Shown: in pieces, positions 32,171-41,612 of the stretch | Layout of the letters: every line of letters begins with the position of its first letter | How positions within the stretch are numbered: the first letter of the stretch is position 1 | Assembly: GCA_937877565.1 (NCBI GenBank) | Contig: CALFJB010000018.1 | Location: 1-64,000, forward strand | Source: an uncultured Selenomonadales bacterium | GTDB taxonomy: Bacteria; Bacillota; Negativicutes; Selenomonadales; Selenomonadaceae | DNA: 64,000 nt | Reading direction: 5' to 3' | Position numbers and translations under genes: made by a program | The notes under the pieces: model-generated | The model's database searches: none | What the model was told of the DNA's origin: nothing | What the model saw: the letters and a program-made list of their open reading frames with translations, nothing else

Positions 32171-33832
32171 CTAATATTGCCCAAGTACAATTTCGTCTTC
32201 TTGTAAAAGCATTGTGCAATGGTGATATTCTTCTTGAATACTTTTTACAACTGAATTAATTGAAAGTCTCACGCCGGGATAAAGTACGTCATCAACACGA
32301 ACGCGCCCATGTTTCATATCGCCCAAAAGTGCTTCAAGTTCCAAAATTCGTTTCTCGTCGCGTTTAAGTTGTCCTGCAATAGGAAATTGTGAACGTGTCA
32401 GCGCGTTGAGTTTGTCAAGTCTTTCTTGCGGGATGGTACTCATATCAATTTTTGAAAGCGTGTTCAAAGTCTGTGTGATATGCAAAAGGCGTTTCTTGCC
32501 TTCCTTGTAAGATTTACAAACGTTGTGATATTCGCGTTGCAAATTCGGATCAACACCGACTGAAACTCTTGTGATAACGTAGGCTTCATTTCCAATAATT
32601 TTTGCTTGAATTTCTTCGCCGGAAACTGCCAAGCCGCCCATGATTTGCCCGTGCTTGCCTTCGACGATAATTCTTTTACCTGCGCGAAGTGTCGAATGTA
32701 AAGCCACGTCCGCCACGTAAATATCCTTGCCTGCCTCAATGACGGCGTTTTCAGCAAATGCAACGCGCACATCCAATTTTGCTTGAACTTTGCAACGATT
32801 AGCACCCGTGACGCCGCCGCTTATAATGACGTTGCGCCCTTCGACTTCGCCGCCGTTTACACTGCCTTTAATTTCAACGTCGCCGGTTGCTTTGACTGAA
32901 AAACCTTGCTTGACATCGCCGCCTATTGTTACGCCGCCGTCAAATTCAATATCGCCCGTACCAACGCCAACCGAACCTTTTATAATAAGTTTTGGATCGA
33001 CGCTGATTTTTGTACCCGTGTCAACAATCTGCCCGTTAATCGCCGCTATCAGTTGATTTTCGCCAAGTACGATTGTATTTTTGCCGTTTGGCATTGGAAC
33101 AGGTCTGCCATTTTGCGCGGGAACAATATCGCCGTAAATATCTTTACCGGGCGTACCTTTAGTTTGCGGGATTCTAATTGCCAAAGTATCATTCGCCTTG
33201 ACAAGTACAAACAAATTCAAATTTTTGTAGTCAACGCGGTCGTATTCGTCCATAACGGGACGCCCTTTAACGCCAAGATTAAATTTTCTGTCAATGTAAG
33301 CATTTTCGCCGGGAATTGCGGGATCGCCTTCAGCAGCAATAAAAATTGAGTAACCTTTGACGCCTTCTTCAATCGCCTCTTCGTCGATACCGTACACAAT
33401 ACCTTTATCTTTCAGCTCCGCCATAACCATATCAAAAGTTGGAAGTTTGGAGCCGTATTTTGTATCAAATTTAACTGACGCACGCATTTTATCGCGGCTG
33501 ACTTCGACGACAATTTTTGCATATTCTTCCAATTCGTCGCTTACAAGCGGCGCGGCGGAAGCTTGATTAAACTTGTTAAGTAATTCTTCGTCGATTTCAA
33601 CAGGTGCCGCAATTTTTTGAGGTTGTCCCGACGCCTCGCGAACTGTACGCGCCAAAAGTGTTACATCATAATCTAAAACGCCATAATCTCTTAAAATTTG
33701 GCGCATATCTGAAAGCTCAAACAAGAGTTCATCTTCGGCGGGATAAATCGTCAAATAAACTCCGTCCGGTCGAAATTCAAACTGGTACCCGGATTCGGGG
33801 TTACCGATTGACGGGTAATTTGCGTCTGCCAC
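32171..33832 (-). CDS. FapA / DUF342 family protein
   Basis: A large DUF342 (flagellar assembly protein A) protein of about 553 residues from GTG 33832, chosen because GAGAGGTG lies just upstream. An in-frame ATG 18 bases earlier has no ribosome site. The N-terminal part includes YAKIVVEVSRDKM and RKFNLGVKGRPVMDEYD. The central part is a right-handed beta helix of short repeats (GSVGVGTGDIEFDGGVTIGG, GDVEIKGSVNGGEVEG). A coiled-coil tail begins near YHNVCKSYKEGKKR. In Firmicutes this gene often follows sigD in the motility operon; its exact role is unclear. Confidence 0.85.
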   Translation of the reverse strand: MADANYPSIGNPESGYQFEFRPDGVYLTIYPAEDELLFELSDMRQILRDYGVLDYDVTLLARTVREASGQPQKIAAPVEIDEELLNKFNQASAAPLVSDELEEYAKIVVEVSRDKMRASVKFDTKYGSKLPTFDMVMAELKDKGIVYGIDEEAIEEGVKGYSIFIAAEGDPAIPGENAYIDRKFNLGVKGRPVMDEYDRVDYKNLNLFVLVKANDTLAIRIPQTKGTPGKDIYGDIVPAQNGRPVPMPNGKNTIVLGENQLIAAINGQIVDTGTKISVDPKLIIKGSVGVGTGDIEFDGGVTIGGDVKQGFSVKATGDVEIKGSVNGGEVEGRNVIISGGVTGANRCKVQAKLDVRVAFAENAVIEAGKDIYVADVALHSTLRAGKRIIVEGKHGQIMGGLAVSGEEIQAKIIGNEAYVITRVSVGVDPNLQREYHNVCKSYKEGKKRLLHITQTLNTLSKIDMSTIPQERLDKLNALTRSQFPIAGQLKRDEKRILELEALLGDMKHGRVRVDDVLYPGVRLSINSVVKSIQEEYHHCTMLLQEDEIVLGQY

Positions 33833-33856
33833 TATTGCGTCACCTCTCATAGATTA

Positions 33857-34606
33857 TTAAAAATTAGATTTATTTCTTGCCAAATAGTTTCGCATTTTCA
33901 TTACAGCCTTTGTATGCAGCTGGGAAATTCGCGCTTCGCTCAAATGCAAAATTAAGCTAATTTCTTTCAATGTCAATTCTTCATAGTAATAAAGTGAAAT
34001 AACCGTGCGTTCCTTTTCAGCCAACCGATCAATCGCCTTTGCAAGCATGTCTTTGAGTTCCAAAAACTCCATTGCGTCTTCAGGATTTGTATCAGCGGCA
34101 GTTTCCGCGCTGTCGGTTTTTAAATATTCTTCAAGCGGAATAACTGTAGCGGCGTTGCATTGTCCAACCAAAACTTGCAACTCTTCCAAAGAAATTTCTA
34201 ACGCCGCCGCAATTTCTTTATCTGTTGCACTGCGTCCCAATTCGTTTTCAAGGCGGTAAACAGTCTGCTCATACTTGCGAATTTTTTGACGCATTGTAAC
34301 GGGAATCCAATCTTTGGAGCGCAGATAATCAATCATTGCGCCGCGAATCCTGACGCCTGCATAAGTTTCAAATTTAATATTCCTTGAAAGATCAAAACGA
34401 TCTATGGCGTCCAGAAGTCCGAAAAAGCCGCTACTTAAAAGATCGTCCCTGTCCAAATGTGGCGGCAGACTTATTGCAAGCCTCCCGCCAACTATTCTGA
34501 CAAGCGGCAAATAGTGCTCGGCAAGTTTATTTCTTACTTCAACAGATTTACTTTCTTTGTATTGCCTCCACAAAATGTTGACATCTATTTTTTCGTTACT
34601 TTCCAT
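33857..34606 (-). CDS. fliA: Flagellar/motility sigma factor (FliA/SigD type)
   Basis: A 249-residue sigma-70 family protein of the FliA/WhiG group. Region 2 includes LLSSGFFGLLDAIDRFD and IKFETYAGVRIRGAMIDYLR (in two parts). Region 3 has RKYEQTVYRLENELGRSATDKEI. Region 4 contains LTLKEISLILHLSEARISQLH. It should direct late flagellar and chemotaxis genes. Its place after cheD matches Bacillus sigD. No anti-sigma flgM is present in the window. The intergenic stretch 34607-34745 upstream holds nothing I can identify. Confidence 0.93.
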   Translation of the reverse strand: MESNEKIDVNILWRQYKESKSVEVRNKLAEHYLPLVRIVGGRLAISLPPHLDRDDLLSSGFFGLLDAIDRFDLSRNIKFETYAGVRIRGAMIDYLRSKDWIPVTMRQKIRKYEQTVYRLENELGRSATDKEIAAALEISLEELQVLVGQCNAATVIPLEEYLKTDSAETAADTNPEDAMEFLELKDMLAKAIDRLAEKERTVISLYYYEELTLKEISLILHLSEARISQLHTKAVMKMRNYLARNKSNF

Positions 34607-34745
34607 GACTATTCACCACCCAATCTTTGTTAAAATTTATTCGGTTTTAAATAAAATTTTACAAATTTAAAAATTACAGTCGATTAAAATTTTTGACGTT
34701 GGATAAAATTTCTACAACGCTAAAAAGTTTTACAAAAATTACAGC

Positions 34746-35087
34746 TTATTTTCCGACGTTCGGTAAAGTTTCCGCGTTCATTGGTTTAAATCCCGTTTCA
34801 GATTGCGGCGGTTGCTGTACATTTTCTTTAGAAAATTCAGCGGGTGTTTCATCATTTAAAATTTCTTCAACGTCTTTTTTAAGTTTTTTGGCTTGCATTT
34901 CTTCATAATAATCATAAAGCATCAGAATAAAATATGTTGCCGCGCTGGTCATTGCAAAGGCGAAAGTTGCACGCAAAGCAAGCGTAGTAAGGCGCACGAC
35001 GCCACTTGAAAAACCTGACACTAAAACAATTATCATTGAAATGCAACCTAACAATATTGCAGTTAGTAAAAAATTCACGATTACCAC
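34746..35087 (-). CDS. Membrane protein of unknown function in the che operon
   Basis: A 113-residue protein with two hydrophobic segments (VIVNFLLTAILLGCISMIIVL and LALRATFAFAMTSAATYFILM, each cut short of 22) and a polar tail (QAKKLKKDVEEILNDET). No family is recognised. The start is GTG at 35087, or GTG nine bases downstream, which has GGGTGG close by. It sits between cheD and sigD, where some relatives of the fla/che operon carry a small unnamed membrane protein. Confidence 0.55.
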   Translation of the reverse strand: MVIVNFLLTAILLGCISMIIVLVSGFSSGVVRLTTLALRATFAFAMTSAATYFILMLYDYYEEMQAKKLKKDVEEILNDETPAEFSKENVQQPPQSETGFKPMNAETLPNVGK

Positions 35088-35099
35088 CCGTTCATTTGA

Positions 35100-35591
35100 C
35101 TAAATATCTTTTTCGCCGCGATCTATCGTTTTAACTTTGTAGACGCCGGTACTTAAATCAATTTGAACAGTGCGCCCATAGTTGCCGCCGGTATCTTCAG
35201 CAATAATTTTAATACCGTTGCGTTGTAAAATAGCCTTGACTGCTTCGGCGTTGCGGTTACCGACTCTCATTATATCAGTGGCGTTGGCAAAGGCGAACAT
35301 TTGCGCACCTCCGGCGATTTTTGCAACAAGGCGACTTTTTGACGCGCCGAGTGCTATAACGTCATTCAACATAAGCGGTACGCCGGTATCTGCGAATTTT
35401 GCAGGGTTATCGCTGGCGCGGGCTTGTGTACTATCCGGGAGCATTATATGTAACAGCCCGCCAATTTTTGTTTGAGGATCGTACAAAGAAACGCCAATGC
35501 ACGAACCAAGTCCATAGCTGATAAGAGTGGACGGACTGCGCCCGACCTTGTAGTCAGCCATGCCGACTTTTATAAGGTCTGCCATAATCAT
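35100..35591 (-). CDS. cheD: Chemoreceptor glutamine deamidase CheD
   Basis: CheD deamidates glutamines on methyl-accepting receptors and interacts with CheC. The 163-residue protein shows the catalytic triad region: GLGSCIGVSLYD (Cys), GLLHIMLPDS (His), and the Thr-containing strand before it. It overlaps the cheC stop by four bases at ATGA, which indicates translational coupling. The order cheC-cheD is typical of Firmicutes. Confidence 0.94.
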   Translation of the reverse strand: MIMADLIKVGMADYKVGRSPSTLISYGLGSCIGVSLYDPQTKIGGLLHIMLPDSTQARASDNPAKFADTGVPLMLNDVIALGASKSRLVAKIAGGAQMFAFANATDIMRVGNRNAEAVKAILQRNGIKIIAEDTGGNYGRTVQIDLSTGVYKVKTIDRGEKDI

Positions 35592-36202
35592 TCAACTCCT
35601 ACTGCTTTTATTAACGTTCCAAGCGAGCCGGGATCCGGTACCAAGAAGAAGTGTCCGTTAATTCCTTCCTCTTCAGATAAAAATTCTGTTTCGATAACCA
35701 TTGCTTTATCGCCCATTTGTCCGAGCTGTATCAATACAACATTCAAAATTGCCCCCGCCATATCCATTGCCATTGCCGGAATACTGGGCAGCATTGAAAT
35801 ATGAGTGAAGTTAAAAAAGGCGTTGAGGTAAGCACCTGAAAGAATATTTCCAATTTCTTTGAGTGCGGATTCGTCCATACCGTCAAGCGTTTGTGTAGTT
35901 CCTTTAGGTTTGCCCAAAAGTGTATCAACCAAATAGAACGCGCTTTTTTGCGGCATCAGGAACAAAATATTACTAGGGGCTTTACCATAAACACGCAGGA
36001 AAATTCCAACAACGATTGTATCGGGACCGCCGACTAAATCCGGAACATTTTCTATTGGTACGAACGCTACTTTTGGAACGTTCATATCAATTTTTTTATT
36101 AATAATTTGAGAAAGTGCCGTTGCAGAATTGCCCGCGCCTATGTTGCCAATCTCCCTTAAAGCGTCTAATTGCAATGGGGAAAGATCAAATTCATCTTTC
36201 AT
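35588..36202 (-). CDS. cheC: CheY-P phosphatase CheC
   Basis: CheC removes phosphate from CheY-P and is helped by CheD. The 204-residue protein has two copies of the active-site signature, ALREIGNIGAGNSATALSQ near the start and ALKEIGNILSGAYLNAF in the second half, each with the Glu and Asn pair. GGAGG precedes the ATG. It is in the order cheA-cheW-cheC-cheD. Confidence 0.93.
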   Translation of the reverse strand: MKDEFDLSPLQLDALREIGNIGAGNSATALSQIINKKIDMNVPKVAFVPIENVPDLVGGPDTIVVGIFLRVYGKAPSNILFLMPQKSAFYLVDTLLGKPKGTTQTLDGMDESALKEIGNILSGAYLNAFFNFTHISMLPSIPAMAMDMAGAILNVVLIQLGQMGDKAMVIETEFLSEEEGINGHFFLVPDPGSLGTLIKAVGVE

Positions 36203-36247
36203 AAAAAAACCTCCACTAAGGCTACAGGTTAATTAGCCTTTGCCGGT

Positions 36248-36727
36248 TCAACCGGGCAAACCGACAATTTCTTCTAAATTCAACATAATAACAAGGCGTC
36301 CGTCCATATTGCCGATACCGCTCAAAAATTTACTAACGTCTTTTTCGTTAATAGCTTTTTTAGTATCAACAAGTTTTGAACGAATTGTCAAAACTTCGGT
36401 AACTGAATCGACGAGCATACCAACGGGCAAATCGCCAACAGTAACGGTTACAATACGAGTTTTATCAGTATAGGGCGTCGGCTCAAGACCGAGACGCTTT
36501 TTTAAATCAATAACCGGCAAAACACTACCGCGCAAATTGATAACGCCTTTAATATAACTTGCGGCGAATGGTACGCGGGTAATATCAACAAGGTTGCGAA
36601 TTTCTTGAACGTGGAAAATATTAACGCCGTATTCTTCGTCGCGCAGTTTGAAGGCAACAATTTGAATACCTTCGCCCATGCTTATATCTTCGCCAAGATC
36701 ATTAGTCAAAGCTTCTTGTTTAGCCAT
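36248..36727 (-). CDS. cheW: Chemotaxis coupling protein CheW
   Basis: CheW joins the kinase CheA to chemoreceptors. The 159-residue protein has the CheW fold with IVAFKLRDEEYGVNIFHVQEI, IKGVINLRGSVLPVIDLKKR and GMLVDSVTEVLTI. AAAGGAG is upstream of the ATG. It follows cheA by 20 bases. Confidence 0.95.
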   Translation of the reverse strand: MAKQEALTNDLGEDISMGEGIQIVAFKLRDEEYGVNIFHVQEIRNLVDITRVPFAASYIKGVINLRGSVLPVIDLKKRLGLEPTPYTDKTRIVTVTVGDLPVGMLVDSVTEVLTIRSKLVDTKKAINEKDVSKFLSGIGNMDGRLVIMLNLEEIVGLPG

Positions 36728-36747
36728 AATTATTTCACTCCTTTAGC

Positions 36748-38868
36748 TTACTGTAAAATTGTGGCAACGTCCAAAATTAACGCTATACGCCCGTCGCCCA
36801 AAACAGTTGCGCCGGAGAACATTTTCAAGCCCTGGAACAAATTGCCGAGCGTCTTAATAACAATTTCTTGTTGTCCAATAAGTCTATCGACGACTAAGCC
36901 GGCTTTTGCTTCGCCTGCGTGTACGACGACGACGAAAATTTCATCAGAATCTTTAACATGCGGTACAAATAAAGTTTGTTCCATTCTGATAATAGGAATA
37001 ATTTCACCGCGCAAAACGATAACCTCACGATTTTGAACGGTTTTAATATCTGTAGGTTGAATGTTAATAGTGCTGTCGATTGAGCCGAGCGGAATTGCAT
37101 ACATTTCATCTTGTACGCGAACCATCATAGCTTGAATAATCGCCAAAGTCAGCGGCAATTTAATTTTGAAAACCGAGCCTTCATTTACATGCGTTTCAAC
37201 GTCAACATGTCCTGACAGTGCCTCAATTTTACTTCTTACAACGTCCATACCGACGCCGCGTCCTGAAATATCAGAAATTTTTTCAGCAGTTGAAAAGCCG
37301 GGCAAGAAAATAATTCTAACGGCGTCTGCGTCGTCGAGTTTGTCAACTTCTTCTTGAGTGTACAAACCTTTTTCAACGGCTTTTCTACGAATTTTATCAG
37401 CGTCAATACCTGCGCCGTCGTCAGTAACCATAATAACAACGTTGTTGCCTTCGTGACGTGCGATAAGTCCGACTTCACCAACACGCGGCTTGCCTTTTGC
37501 AACGCGGTCATCAGGCATTTCAACGCCGTGATCCAGTGAATTTCTCAATAAGTGCATGATAGGATCGCCAATTTCGTCGATAACGGTACGATCCAATTCT
37601 GTTTCTTCACCTTCGATAGTAAGGTTAATTTCTTTGTTGAGTTCCTTTGTAATATCACGAACCATACGCGGGAAACGGTTGAAAACTTGGCTAACAGGAA
37701 CCATGCGGACTTTCATAACAATATTTTGAAGGTCGGTAGTAACACGATCCATTTGTTCAAGCGTTTCAGTCAATTCTGCAATTCTGTGAGTTTGTCCAAT
37801 TTGTTCGATACGGACTTTATTAATAACAAGCTCGCCCATTAAGTTCATCAAAATATCAAGTTTATCAATATCGACGCGGACAGATTGGCTTGCATGGCTC
37901 TTTTTCTTATCGCCGCCTGCGCCACCGGCTGGAGCGTTTGCCGCAGGTTTAGCAGCAGGTTTTGGAGCGGGAGCATTTGCGGGAGCCGCAGGAGCTGCCG
38001 GAGCAGGAGCCGCCGGAGCAGGTGCAGGAGCTGCCGCCGCTGGAGCTGATGCCGCTGGAGCAGGAGCCGCCGCAGGTTTTGCATCTGGGTCTAAAATATC
38101 AACTATAGCATTTTCAACTTCAGAAACATTCATTACTGCTTCTTTCAAGGTTGCCTCTTCGGCGTCTGAAACTAAAAGCACTTCAAAAGAATTTTCAAAG
38201 TGTTCTTGTTCCAATTCTTCAGCACCGGGAATGGAGCGTAAAACGTCGCCGACTTCGTCCAACGCGTTCATAACCATATAAGATCGCGCAGATTTAAGCA
38301 AGCAGGAACTTGACAAAATAACAGTGATATGAAAACCGCGCATACCGCCGGCTTTTGCTTCACGTATAACAGATTTTTCAGTTTCTGTTAAATCTGCAAC
38401 AAAATCATTAGCAGGAGCCGCTTCCGCAGGAGCCGCCGCCGCTGCAGCAGGTGCCGCCGCAGGAGCTGCCGCCGCCGGTGCTGAATCGCCTTTCAAAATG
38501 GATGACAATTTTTTTACCAAGTCTGAAACGTCAACTAAATCTTCGGGATCGCCGTTGCCGACGTTATCAATCATTGTTTCGAGTGAGTCAAGGCATTTGA
38601 AAAGCGTATCAATAATATCTTCAGTAACTTTAAGTTGTTCCTTGCGGAGGGCGTCCAAAACGTCTTCCATTTCGTGAGTTAATTCGGCAATTTTATTATA
38701 TCCCATAGTTGCGGACATACCTTTTAAAGTATGAGCGTTACGGAATATTTCATTGAGTATTGATAAATCTTCGGCATTTTCCTCAAGACCGAGTAAGCCG
38801 GCATTCAAGGATTGTAAATGTTCGTGGGATTCGTCCAAAAACATCTCCATGTATTGATTAGTTTCCAT
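36748..38868 (-). CDS. cheA: Chemotaxis histidine kinase CheA
   Basis: CheA phosphorylates CheY and CheB. The 706-residue protein has an HPt domain with NAHTLKGMSATMGY (His46), a P2 region, then an Ala/Pro-rich linker (residues about 255-310) that is unusually long. The P3 dimerisation domain (VRVDIDKLDILMNLMGELVI), the kinase domain with HLLRNSLDHG and VTDDGAGID, SDISGRGVGMDVV, and a C-terminal CheW-like domain follow. GGAGGAATATGA is upstream. It leads the cheA-W-C-D series after cheB. Confidence 0.96.
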   Translation of the reverse strand: METNQYMEMFLDESHEHLQSLNAGLLGLEENAEDLSILNEIFRNAHTLKGMSATMGYNKIAELTHEMEDVLDALRKEQLKVTEDIIDTLFKCLDSLETMIDNVGNGDPEDLVDVSDLVKKLSSILKGDSAPAAAAPAAAPAAAAAAPAEAAPANDFVADLTETEKSVIREAKAGGMRGFHITVILSSSCLLKSARSYMVMNALDEVGDVLRSIPGAEELEQEHFENSFEVLLVSDAEEATLKEAVMNVSEVENAIVDILDPDAKPAAAPAPAASAPAAAAPAPAPAAPAPAAPAAPANAPAPKPAAKPAANAPAGGAGGDKKKSHASQSVRVDIDKLDILMNLMGELVINKVRIEQIGQTHRIAELTETLEQMDRVTTDLQNIVMKVRMVPVSQVFNRFPRMVRDITKELNKEINLTIEGEETELDRTVIDEIGDPIMHLLRNSLDHGVEMPDDRVAKGKPRVGEVGLIARHEGNNVVIMVTDDGAGIDADKIRRKAVEKGLYTQEEVDKLDDADAVRIIFLPGFSTAEKISDISGRGVGMDVVRSKIEALSGHVDVETHVNEGSVFKIKLPLTLAIIQAMMVRVQDEMYAIPLGSIDSTINIQPTDIKTVQNREVIVLRGEIIPIIRMEQTLFVPHVKDSDEIFVVVVHAGEAKAGLVVDRLIGQQEIVIKTLGNLFQGLKMFSGATVLGDGRIALILDVATILQ

Positions 38869-38883
38869 TCATATTCCTCCTGT

Positions 38884-38948
38884 TTAGGTTATAGGCTACA
38901 GGCATAGGCTACAGAAAATTTCCGAACTCTGCAACCTAAGACCTAAAA
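38884..38948 (+). repeat. TTAGG-type repeat between cheB and cheA
   Basis: TTTAGGTTATAGG is mirrored by CCTAAGACCTAAA around GGCATAGGCTACAG-type units. A degenerate inverted repeat of the same family as at 1991 and 43107. Confidence 0.62.
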
Positions 38949-38953
38949 CTATT

Positions 38954-40147
38954 TTAACGTCGAACAGCTTCAACGATAGCCTCTGCAATTTTGGTAAGTG
39001 GTTGAATTTCGTCAGCAAGTCCGGCATCTACAACGGCTTTTGGCATACCGTAGACAACGCAACTTTGCTCATCTTGAGCTATTGAGTAACCGCCATTGGC
39101 TTTAATTTTTTTCATACCTTCGCAACCGTCGCAACCCATTCCCGTCATAATTACGGAAACAAGATTTTTGCCAATTCCCGCAACAGAATCGAACATAACA
39201 TTAACTGCGGGGCGGTGGTTTCCAACTCTTTCTTCTTGGCTAAGCGAAATTTTTCTTTCGCCGCCGCTTGCCGGTACAACGCGCAAATGAAAATTTCCGG
39301 GGGCAATATAGACTTGTCCGGCTTTTATAATTTCGTCGTGTTCAGCTTCTTTTACGGAAATTTCACTTATTGAATCGAGTCTGTCAGCTAGAGATTTGGT
39401 AAAACCTGCGGGCATATGTTGAACTACAACGACGCCACAAGGCAAATTGCCCGGCAAGCGCGTTATAACAGTCTGCAATGCTTGTGGTCCGCCGGTTGAA
39501 GTGCCAATAGCTACCAATTTTTTATTACTAAAACTGTTCGATGTCAAATTTGGAGTAGGCTTTGCAGTTGGTGCAGGTGGTGTTGAAGTACTTGGAATTT
39601 TTGTTATTGTAGGTTTTTGACCGGGTACAAAGCCTGTGTTTCTGCGTTTAAATTCTATTTTCCGCATCACGGGAGGATCAGGCTCGCGTGGCGGTACTGT
39701 AGGCGTATATATCAAAGGTTTTGAATCTGCAGGCGAAGTTCTTACTTTGGCAGCGTGGGCTTTAGCGGCTTCCCTGCATTTTGTAATAATTTCATTTTCT
39801 ATTGGGTCTATCCTTGAAATTGGTCCGCCGGCTTTGCTGACAAAATCGACTGCACCCAATGCAAGTGCGCGAATTGTGGCATCCGTTCCACGTTGCGTCA
39901 TACTGCTAACCATAACAACCGGAAGGGGGCATTCGTCCATAATGACTGCCAACGCTTCAAGTCCGTCCATTACCGGCATTTGTACATCAAGCGTCAATAA
40001 GTCCGGCTTTAATGCTTTTACTTTTTCGATAGTATCCTTACCGTTGACTGCTGTACCTGCAACTTCAAAATCGCCTTGTTGCTTAAATAAATCAGACAAG
40101 ACTTTTCGCATAAACGCCGAATCGTCAGCAATCAATACACGAATCAT
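38954..40147 (-). CDS. cheB: Chemotaxis protein-glutamate methylesterase CheB
   Basis: CheB removes methyl groups from receptors when phosphorylated. The ATG at 40147 (AAAAGGAG nine bases upstream) gives 397 residues. The receiver domain has IADDSAFM and LLTLDVQMPVMDG with the phosphorylated Asp54. A proline-rich linker of about 60 residues follows, then the esterase with VAIGTSTGGPQALQ (Ser), VVVQHMPAGFTKSLADR (His) and MTGMGCDGCEGM (Asp). It is the first gene of the fla/che series seen here, and flhF and flhG do not precede it. Confidence 0.95.
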   Translation of the reverse strand: MIRVLIADDSAFMRKVLSDLFKQQGDFEVAGTAVNGKDTIEKVKALKPDLLTLDVQMPVMDGLEALAVIMDECPLPVVMVSSMTQRGTDATIRALALGAVDFVSKAGGPISRIDPIENEIITKCREAAKAHAAKVRTSPADSKPLIYTPTVPPREPDPPVMRKIEFKRRNTGFVPGQKPTITKIPSTSTPPAPTAKPTPNLTSNSFSNKKLVAIGTSTGGPQALQTVITRLPGNLPCGVVVVQHMPAGFTKSLADRLDSISEISVKEAEHDEIIKAGQVYIAPGNFHLRVVPASGGERKISLSQEERVGNHRPAVNVMFDSVAGIGKNLVSVIMTGMGCDGCEGMKKIKANGGYSIAQDEQSCVVYGMPKAVVDAGLADEIQPLTKIAEAIVEAVRR

Positions 40148-40490
40148 CAGCGTCAACTCCTTTTCTCAACGCTCACAATATTTTCAAACAATTATTAATT
40201 ACTATTCGCCCGACTTGCGAAAGTTCCTTCATTTATCAAGAAATTTTTGTGGTGTTTGAAACTTAGAAATTAACTTGTTTTTTAGCCGTCAGTATTTTAA
40301 ATTTTTTATCTAATACGGCATTTCTTTTTTATCAATTTTACCTAATACGGCATTTCTTTTCGTTTTTGAAAAAAAGAAAAGAAACGCCTAGCAAAGAAAA
40401 GAAAAAACTTTCCGCGTATGATTGCATCCTGCAATCAACACGCGGCGGCGGTCATCCGTGACCGCCGTTTTTCCCCTGCGTTTAACTTTT
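40148..40490 (+). repeat. Intergenic region with hairpins and a partial relative of the palindromic element
   Basis: No gene is seen in this 343-base stretch. It holds a direct repeat of TAATACGGCATTTCTTTT (two copies near 40311 and 40344), the palindrome TTTCTTTTC/GAAAAGAAA, then GATTGCA-TCC-TGCAATC, and a strong stem CGGCGGTCA-tccg-TGACCGCCG (40446-40467) followed by five T on the plus strand. Confidence 0.6.
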
Positions 40491-41144
40491 TTAATTTTTA
40501 TTAAAATTTTCAATTGCGTTCATTGCGTCCATCAAATTGGGATAAATTGCCGCGCAGATTTTTTTCATTTCGTCATTTGGTTGAATAGTATCAGGAATCA
40601 TAATCGCCGCACAACCCGCCGCGTATGCTCCACGAATACCGTTATAACTGTCTTCAAAAACGTAACAATCAACGGCAGGAACATTTATTTTTTCTGCCGC
40701 AAGTAAAAAAATATCAGGCGCAGGCTTGCCGTTTCTTACATCGTCACCGCTGATTATCGCAGTGAAATATTTTTTTATGTCAGCGCGCTCAATATTTCGA
40801 TTTATAACCGCGTGGCTTGACGAACTTGCAATAGCCATTTTGACGCCGTTTTCTTCAAAAAATTTTAAAATTTCAACAACGCCGGGCATTAAGTCAACGC
40901 CTTTTTCAAAAATTTTTTCGGCGGTTTCTATCACGTGATCAAAAAATTTATCCACGTCCACATCAGGATAAAAATTTTTTATGATTTTTCGGCAATTCGC
41001 CTCACTTGCGCCGGAAACTTCCTTTGTAAGTTCCGCGCCTCTATCTTTGCCGAAATATTCTACAGTTTCCAGCCACGCATTTTTATAAATTCGTTCGCTG
41101 TCAAAAAGTGTACCGTCCATATCAAAAATTGCGCCTTTTTTCAT
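40491..41144 (-). CDS. HAD family hydrolase, phosphoglucomutase/phosphatase-like
   Basis: A 217-residue subfamily IA HAD protein: FDMDGTLFDSE (motif I), MAIASSSSHAVI (motif II), DDVRNGKPAPDIFLLA (motif III region) and VFEDSYNGIRGAYAAG (motif IV). Such proteins act as beta-phosphoglucomutases or sugar phosphatases. The substrate cannot be read from the sequence. AGAAAGGG precedes the ATG. It lies at the end of a minus-strand unit beginning at prfA. Confidence 0.88.
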   Translation of the reverse strand: MKKGAIFDMDGTLFDSERIYKNAWLETVEYFGKDRGAELTKEVSGASEANCRKIIKNFYPDVDVDKFFDHVIETAEKIFEKGVDLMPGVVEILKFFEENGVKMAIASSSSHAVINRNIERADIKKYFTAIISGDDVRNGKPAPDIFLLAAEKINVPAVDCYVFEDSYNGIRGAYAAGCAAIMIPDTIQPNDEMKKICAAIYPNLMDAMNAIENFNKN

Positions 41145-41159
41145 TGTGTCAACCCTTTC

Positions 41160-41498
41160 TTATCTTAACTGATGATATAAATTTAAAAGATTATCACTCA
41201 AAATTTTTTCAAGAATGTTGCCGGGATTAAAATACAGCAAGCAAAGTAAAATAATCTGCAGAAAAAGTAAAAGCGGTACGCCGTATTTAAATTTCAAGTG
41301 CAAAGTTTTATGGTGGCAAATTTCCATAGCCGCAACTGCGCCAACAGTTCCGCCAATCGCCGCCCAAATTAAAAGCGTACTTTCACGAATGCGCCATTTG
41401 TCGTGTTGAGCGCAGTATTTATCATAAGCGAAAAGCGCAAAAGTTATAACGTTCGCCATAACAAAATAAGCAGGTATGATATAAAAATTTTCTTGCAT
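41160..41498 (-). CDS. DUF1294 small membrane protein
   Basis: A 112-residue protein with three hydrophobic segments and the DUF1294 signature: FALFAYDKYCAQHDKWRIRES, then AAIGGTVGAVAAMEICHHKT (first motif split, second 20 residues) and LKFKYGVPLLL. The family is unnamed and found at the membrane in many bacteria. Its ribosome site AAAGGAATGGAG overlaps the decayed tsaC-like fragment upstream. Confidence 0.8.
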   Translation of the reverse strand: MQENFYIIPAYFVMANVITFALFAYDKYCAQHDKWRIRESTLLIWAAIGGTVGAVAAMEICHHKTLHLKFKYGVPLLLFLQIILLCLLYFNPGNILEKILSDNLLNLYHQLR

Positions 41499-41540
41499 AT
41501 TTGCTCCATTCCTTTTAAAGTTTCTAAAATTTGCGCGTTT

Positions 41541-41587
41541 GAAATTTTTCCTTGCCTCAAAATTTTTAATTTGTCTGTTAAAACGTC
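41541..41587 (-). pseudogene. Decayed copy of the tsaC 3' end
   Basis: These 47 bases match 41647-41693 inside tsaC at 37 of 47 positions with no gap. In the matching frame the minus strand reads DVLTDKLKILRQGKIS, against DISTGELKILRQGSIS in TsaC. The reading frame here has no start, so it seems to be a relic of a partial tandem duplication just after the tsaC stop. Confidence 0.55.
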
Positions 41588-41612
41588 AAAAAATCCCGCA
41601 AATTTATTTTAA

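Noticed and set aside
37848..38084. Leu/Arg-rich minus-strand frame within cheA
   Set aside because: It is the Ala/Pro-rich linker of CheA read in another frame.
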